Part shown: one piece after another, positions 32,163 to 34,688 of the stretch
How the letters are laid out: each line of letters starts with the position of its first letter
How positions within the stretch are numbered: position 1 is the stretch's first letter
DNA from: an uncultured Pelagibacteraceae bacterium
GTDB taxonomy: Bacteria > Pseudomonadota > Alphaproteobacteria > Pelagibacterales > AG-422-B15
Direction: 5' to 3'
Length of the DNA stretch: 34,688 nucleotides
NCBI GenBank assembly: GCA_902518415.1
Contig: CABYGA010000012.1
Span: 1 to 34,688 of the forward strand
Program-made: the position numbers and the translations under genes
The notes under the pieces: model-generated
What the model saw: only the letters and a program-made list of their open reading frames with translations
What the model was told of the DNA's origin: nothing
Databases searched by the model: none

Positions 32163-32984
32163 TTAAATTCCTAAACTTTCTGAATATTTCATTATTGTTT
32201 TTGTTTTTGGCCCAAAATCAAATGAAATTTTATCAATTTTGGTTACCGGTCTTACCCCAAGAATACTATTTGTTAAGAATACTTCACTTACTTTTTTTAG
32301 ATTATTCAATGATATGCTCTTTACTGCAACCTTTTTCTTTTTCAAAAGCAGCTTTCTGACAGTGCCATCTAGAGCTCCATCTTTTAGGGGAGGTGTAAAA
32401 ATTTTGTTATTTTCAACAAAATAGATGTTTGAACTAGAACAGCAGCATATTTTATTTTTTTCATTTAAGAATAATGCATCATCAAATTTTTCTTTTTTTG
32501 AAATATGTTTTGCAACAATATTTTCAAAATAATTGCTCGTCTTATTTTGTGACAATATTGAATTACTTAAGCGTTTTATATCTGAAGTTTTAATTCTTAT
32601 CTTTGGTATAGTCTTGTTGGTGCCTAGATTTGAAAGAGTAATTAGAAAAGTGCACGCATGATCATTATTAAAATCAAGCCCTCGAGCCTTCGATACTCCC
32701 CTTGAAAGCGTTAATCTAATGGCCACACGCCTTGTGTCTATTTTATTTTTTTTTACTAATTTATAAATTATGTCTTCAAGCTTTTTTTTTGAGATGGAAA
32801 AATTGAAGTAATTTTTTTTGATAGATTTAATGAATCTTTCATAATGGTAGTTAAATAAAATGATTTTTTGATTATTAAAAAGAATTGTTTCAAATATAGC
32901 ATCTCCTAAAAGGAAGCCTCTATCCCTAACATCTATTAGAATATTTTTATTATTTGAAAATTTATTATTAAAGTAAATTATCAT
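32163..32984 (-). CDS. pabC: Class IV PLP enzyme, probable 4-amino-4-deoxychorismate lyase PabC
   Basis: A 273-residue fold-type IV aminotransferase/lyase. RGFLLGDAIFETI is the N-terminal motif, Lys148 (SQNKTSNYFENIVAK) aligns with the PLP Schiff-base lysine, and LDGTVRKLLL and FLTNSILGVRPVTKI match the C-terminal half. The 4-base overlap with pabB indicates aminodeoxychorismate lyase, which yields 4-aminobenzoate for folate. Oddity: the family glutamate that contacts the PLP ring nitrogen, five residues before the Asn of the E-x-x-x-x-N motif, is Cys181 here (ICCCSSSNIYF). A D-amino-acid or branched-chain transaminase is less likely given the context. Confidence 0.82.
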   Translation of the reverse strand: MIIYFNNKFSNNKNILIDVRDRGFLLGDAIFETILFNNQKIILFNYHYERFIKSIKKNYFNFSISKKKLEDIIYKLVKKNKIDTRRVAIRLTLSRGVSKARGLDFNNDHACTFLITLSNLGTNKTIPKIRIKTSDIKRLSNSILSQNKTSNYFENIVAKHISKKEKFDDALFLNEKNKICCCSSSNIYFVENNKIFTPPLKDGALDGTVRKLLLKKKKVAVKSISLNNLKKVSEVFLTNSILGVRPVTKIDKISFDFGPKTKTIMKYSESLGI

Positions 32985-34393
32985 TCTACACGTTGTGCTT
33001 TATGTGACGCGTTGTTTCTTGTTGTTCTATTTATATTAACTAGGTTTTCTACTTTTTCATTTAGCTCTATAAACTCGTTTAGTGGATCTGAATCAGAGAC
33101 AATTCCTCCTCCAGAATTAAGGTAAGCTCTTTTTTTATTTACAGTTACTGTTCTTATAGGAATATTAAAATCAGAATAACCAGAGAATGATACATATCCA
33201 ATAGCACCACAATAGACGCCTCTATTACTATCTTCTAGTTCAGAAATTATCTGCATTGCTCTAATTTTTGGAGCTCCTGTAACTGATCCTCCAGGCATAC
33301 AAAAATTCAAAATATCAAATATATCACTTCCCTTTTTTATATTTCCTTCAATATCTGAGACTAAATGATGAACATTATTATAGGTTTCTACTTCTGCAAG
33401 TCTCGTAACTTTTACTGAACCTGGTTTACAAGCTTGAGAAATATCATTTCTTAATACATCAACAATCATAAGATTTTCTGCATTATCTTTTTCACTTGCT
33501 TTTAAAGTGGCAACTAATTTTCTGTCTTCTAATTCACTTTGTCCTCTTTTAATTGTGCCCTTGATTGGCGACACCTTGATTTTGTTACCCTCAAGTCTTA
33601 GAAATCTTTCTGGCGAATAAGATAATATTGTAAAATTTGAATTTTTAATAAAACAGGAAAAAGGTGTTTCTGTATTTTCTCTGTACTTTAAATAATATTG
33701 AACGGATTTAAAATCATTAGGTATTTTTGACAAAAATCTTTGTGTTATATTAGCTTGGAAGATGTCTCCATCTTTAATGTATTTAAGAACTTTTTTTATT
33801 TTTGAAATATATTTTTTCTTTGTAAAATCTTTCTTCCAATTAAATCCTTTTAATTTTACTTTAGCATTATTTAATCTTGGAATTGAATATAAATTTTTAG
33901 CTTTTTGTAAGCGTACTTCATGATTTACTTTATTTTTAATCTCATTATTTAGATTGCACGAAAATAAAAATGCTTTCTTAAATTTATTATCAAAGGCAAA
34001 AACAATATCAAATAATCCTAAATAGATATTAGGAACAATTTTTTCATTTTTTTTATTATTTCTTATTTTTTCATTAATTAAACCAGATTCATACGATAAA
34101 TATCCGGCATAACCACACTGAAAATGCGGTAAGCTTCTTATTTTTTTAAAACTGACTTTTGATAATATATTTCTTGCTTTTATAAATTCTTTCGATGAGA
34201 AATTTATATTTTTCTTATTTATTTTAATGGAGTCTATCGGATCAAACGCAATATATGAATATCTATTATTTTTTGAAATAGTATTGTTCGCACTGTCTAA
34301 AAAAATAAGATTATTCTGATCTTGAAATCTTAATAGTGCATCCTGAGGATTTATGTAATCAAGTTTTTCTGTTTTAATTTTAATTCTTTTCAT
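32981..34393 (-). CDS. pabB: Aminodeoxychorismate synthase component I PabB
   Basis: A 470-residue chorismate-binding enzyme that adds ammonia to chorismate to give 4-amino-4-deoxychorismate. Conserved blocks are GDIFQANITQRF (209-220), SPERFLRLEG (260-269), PIKGTIKRG (276-284), DVLRNDISQACKPGSVKV, HHLVSDIEGNI, and CMPGGSVTGAPKIRAMQII. Lys278 in PIKGT indicates PabB; anthranilate synthase TrpE has Ala there (PIAGT). The glutamine amidotransferase subunit PabA is not in this window. It ends in a 4-base overlap with pabC and starts 11 bases from the tRNA-Leu 3' end, so it may be co-transcribed with the tRNA. Confidence 0.93.
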   Translation of the reverse strand: MKRIKIKTEKLDYINPQDALLRFQDQNNLIFLDSANNTISKNNRYSYIAFDPIDSIKINKKNINFSSKEFIKARNILSKVSFKKIRSLPHFQCGYAGYLSYESGLINEKIRNNKKNEKIVPNIYLGLFDIVFAFDNKFKKAFLFSCNLNNEIKNKVNHEVRLQKAKNLYSIPRLNNAKVKLKGFNWKKDFTKKKYISKIKKVLKYIKDGDIFQANITQRFLSKIPNDFKSVQYYLKYRENTETPFSCFIKNSNFTILSYSPERFLRLEGNKIKVSPIKGTIKRGQSELEDRKLVATLKASEKDNAENLMIVDVLRNDISQACKPGSVKVTRLAEVETYNNVHHLVSDIEGNIKKGSDIFDILNFCMPGGSVTGAPKIRAMQIISELEDSNRGVYCGAIGYVSFSGYSDFNIPIRTVTVNKKRAYLNSGGGIVSDSDPLNEFIELNEKVENLVNINRTTRNNASHKAQRVE

Positions 34394-34403
34394 AGTTTTT
34401 GTT

Positions 34404-34488
34404 TGGTAGGGATATCCGGAGTCGAACCGGAACGCCCGAAGGCACCAGATTTTGAGTCTGGCGCGTCTACCAATTCCGCCATATCCCC
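34404..34488 (-). tRNA. tRNA-Leu, anticodon CAA
   Basis: An 85-base type II tRNA with encoded CCA (34404-34406). The anticodon stem CCAGA/TCTGG holds the loop CTCAAAA, placing CAA at 34452-34454 (minus strand), which reads UUG. The long variable arm (GTGCC TTCG GGCGT region) is as expected for Leu, and the T stem TCCGG/CCGGA encloses TTCGACT. The acceptor stem GGGGATA/TATCCCT has a G-U pair at position 1-72, otherwise Watson-Crick. Confidence 0.96.
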
Positions 34489-34515
34489 ATTTTACAAATT
34501 ATTCTTTAAACCATT

Positions 34516-34521
34516 ATTATA
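34516..34521 (-). promoter_or_regulatory. Candidate -10 for tRNA-Leu (and possibly pabB)
   Basis: A perfect TATAAT on the minus strand 27 bases upstream of the mature tRNA. No good -35 accompanies it. The overlapping ATTATAAT also gives a plus-strand TATAAT at 34518-34523 that could serve the divergent membrane-protein gene. Confidence 0.4.
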
Positions 34522-34577
34522 ATCAATAAGAGCCTAAAATTATTATGTATGCTAATATATGTATATTACCATAAATT

Positions 34578-34688
34578 ATGTTAAACTCTATTTATCAAAA
34601 ATTTAAGCTATATTTCGTCTCTAAAACTTTACAGTTCTCTAACAGTCCATTCGCGTATCCTTTTCTATTTGTAATTTGCTTAGCAGAA
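34578..34688 (+). CDS. 5' end of a membrane protein, possibly DedA/YqaA-like (truncated by window end)
   Basis: The frame from the ATG at 34578 stays open to the last base, giving 37 residues. They start MLNSIYQKFKLYF and end SNSPFAYPFLFVICLAE. A short amphipathic N-terminus, a polar segment, then a hydrophobic helix ending in Ala-Glu resembles the start of YqaA/DedA-family proteins, where the helix leads into an E-S-S-F-F-P-I-P-P-D motif. That motif would lie just past the window, so the family call is a guess. The frame is divergent from tRNA-Leu, and the gap holds a TATAAT at 34518-34523. Confidence 0.5.
   Translation, partial: MLNSIYQKFKLYFVSKTLQFSNSPFAYPFLFVICLAE

Noticed and set aside
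1-34688. CRISPR arrays, toxin-antitoxin pairs, restriction systems or insertion sequences
   Set aside because: I looked for spaced direct repeats, terminal inverted repeats and the relevant protein motifs on both strands and saw none.

Overview
The window reads as a compact chromosomal segment from a strongly AT-rich alphaproteobacterium, most likely a small-genome marine lineage. Evidence: an alphaproteobacterial gene order (xerD, secreted protein, aroK, aroB, CNNM/CorC protein, bolA, J-domain gene, cobS, cobT, rpmB; and TerB-like, 7Fe ferredoxin, CarD near rpoH), very short intergenic gaps, start/stop overlaps inside operons, and tail-to-tail genes whose stop codons overlap. The lineage below class level is inference. 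I see no insertion sequence, prophage, CRISPR array or rRNA.

Layout. 1-674: 3' end of an unrecognised, probably exported protein, converging on mutT. 671-1906: argJ, co-oriented with mutT. 2008-4617: secA, divergent from argJ and converging on accA, which carries a C-terminal membrane-anchor-like extension. 5738-7692: malyl-CoA lyase-like gene and xerD. 7698-9419: large exported protein of unknown function, divergent from aroK. 9472-12379: aroK, aroB, CNNM/CorC-like protein. 12368-16301: bolA (minus) divergent from the J-domain gene, cobS and cobT, which converge on rpmB. 16345-19467: methylmalonyl-CoA mutase and its chaperone meaB. 19650-21257: TerB-like, ferredoxin, and a CarD regulator with a long lysine-rich N-terminus. 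21294-21515: a 40-residue, extremely basic protein gene with its own promoter, 5' hairpin, Shine-Dalgarno and terminator. 21708-21784: tRNA-Arg(CCU). 21797-23089: csaA-like and rpoH, divergent. 23082-26056: minus-strand operon ispH, hotdog thioesterase, GNAT, LhgO-like oxidoreductase. 26097-30369: plus-strand triad of MMPL/RND permease, LolA-like periplasmic protein and outer-membrane barrel. 30366-34393: minus-strand pabB, pabC and a FATP-type acyl-CoA synthetase. 34404-34488: tRNA-Leu(CAA). 34578 to the end: 5' end of a membrane protein, possibly DedA/YqaA-like.

How the parts fit. Most genes are housekeeping: chorismate (aroK, aroB) to folate precursor (pabB, pabC), arginine (argJ), isoprenoid (ispH), fatty acid (accA), export (secA), chromosome resolution (xerD) and heat-shock sigma factor (rpoH). 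The malyl-CoA lyase-like enzyme and the B12-dependent mutase with MeaB point to C4/C5 acyl-CoA handling. The parts most worth a second look are the J-protein/CobS/CobT cassette, the inner-membrane/periplasm/outer-membrane triad beside a fatty acyl-CoA synthetase, the pair of lysine-rich proteins converging at 21.3 kb, and the membrane-tailed AccA.
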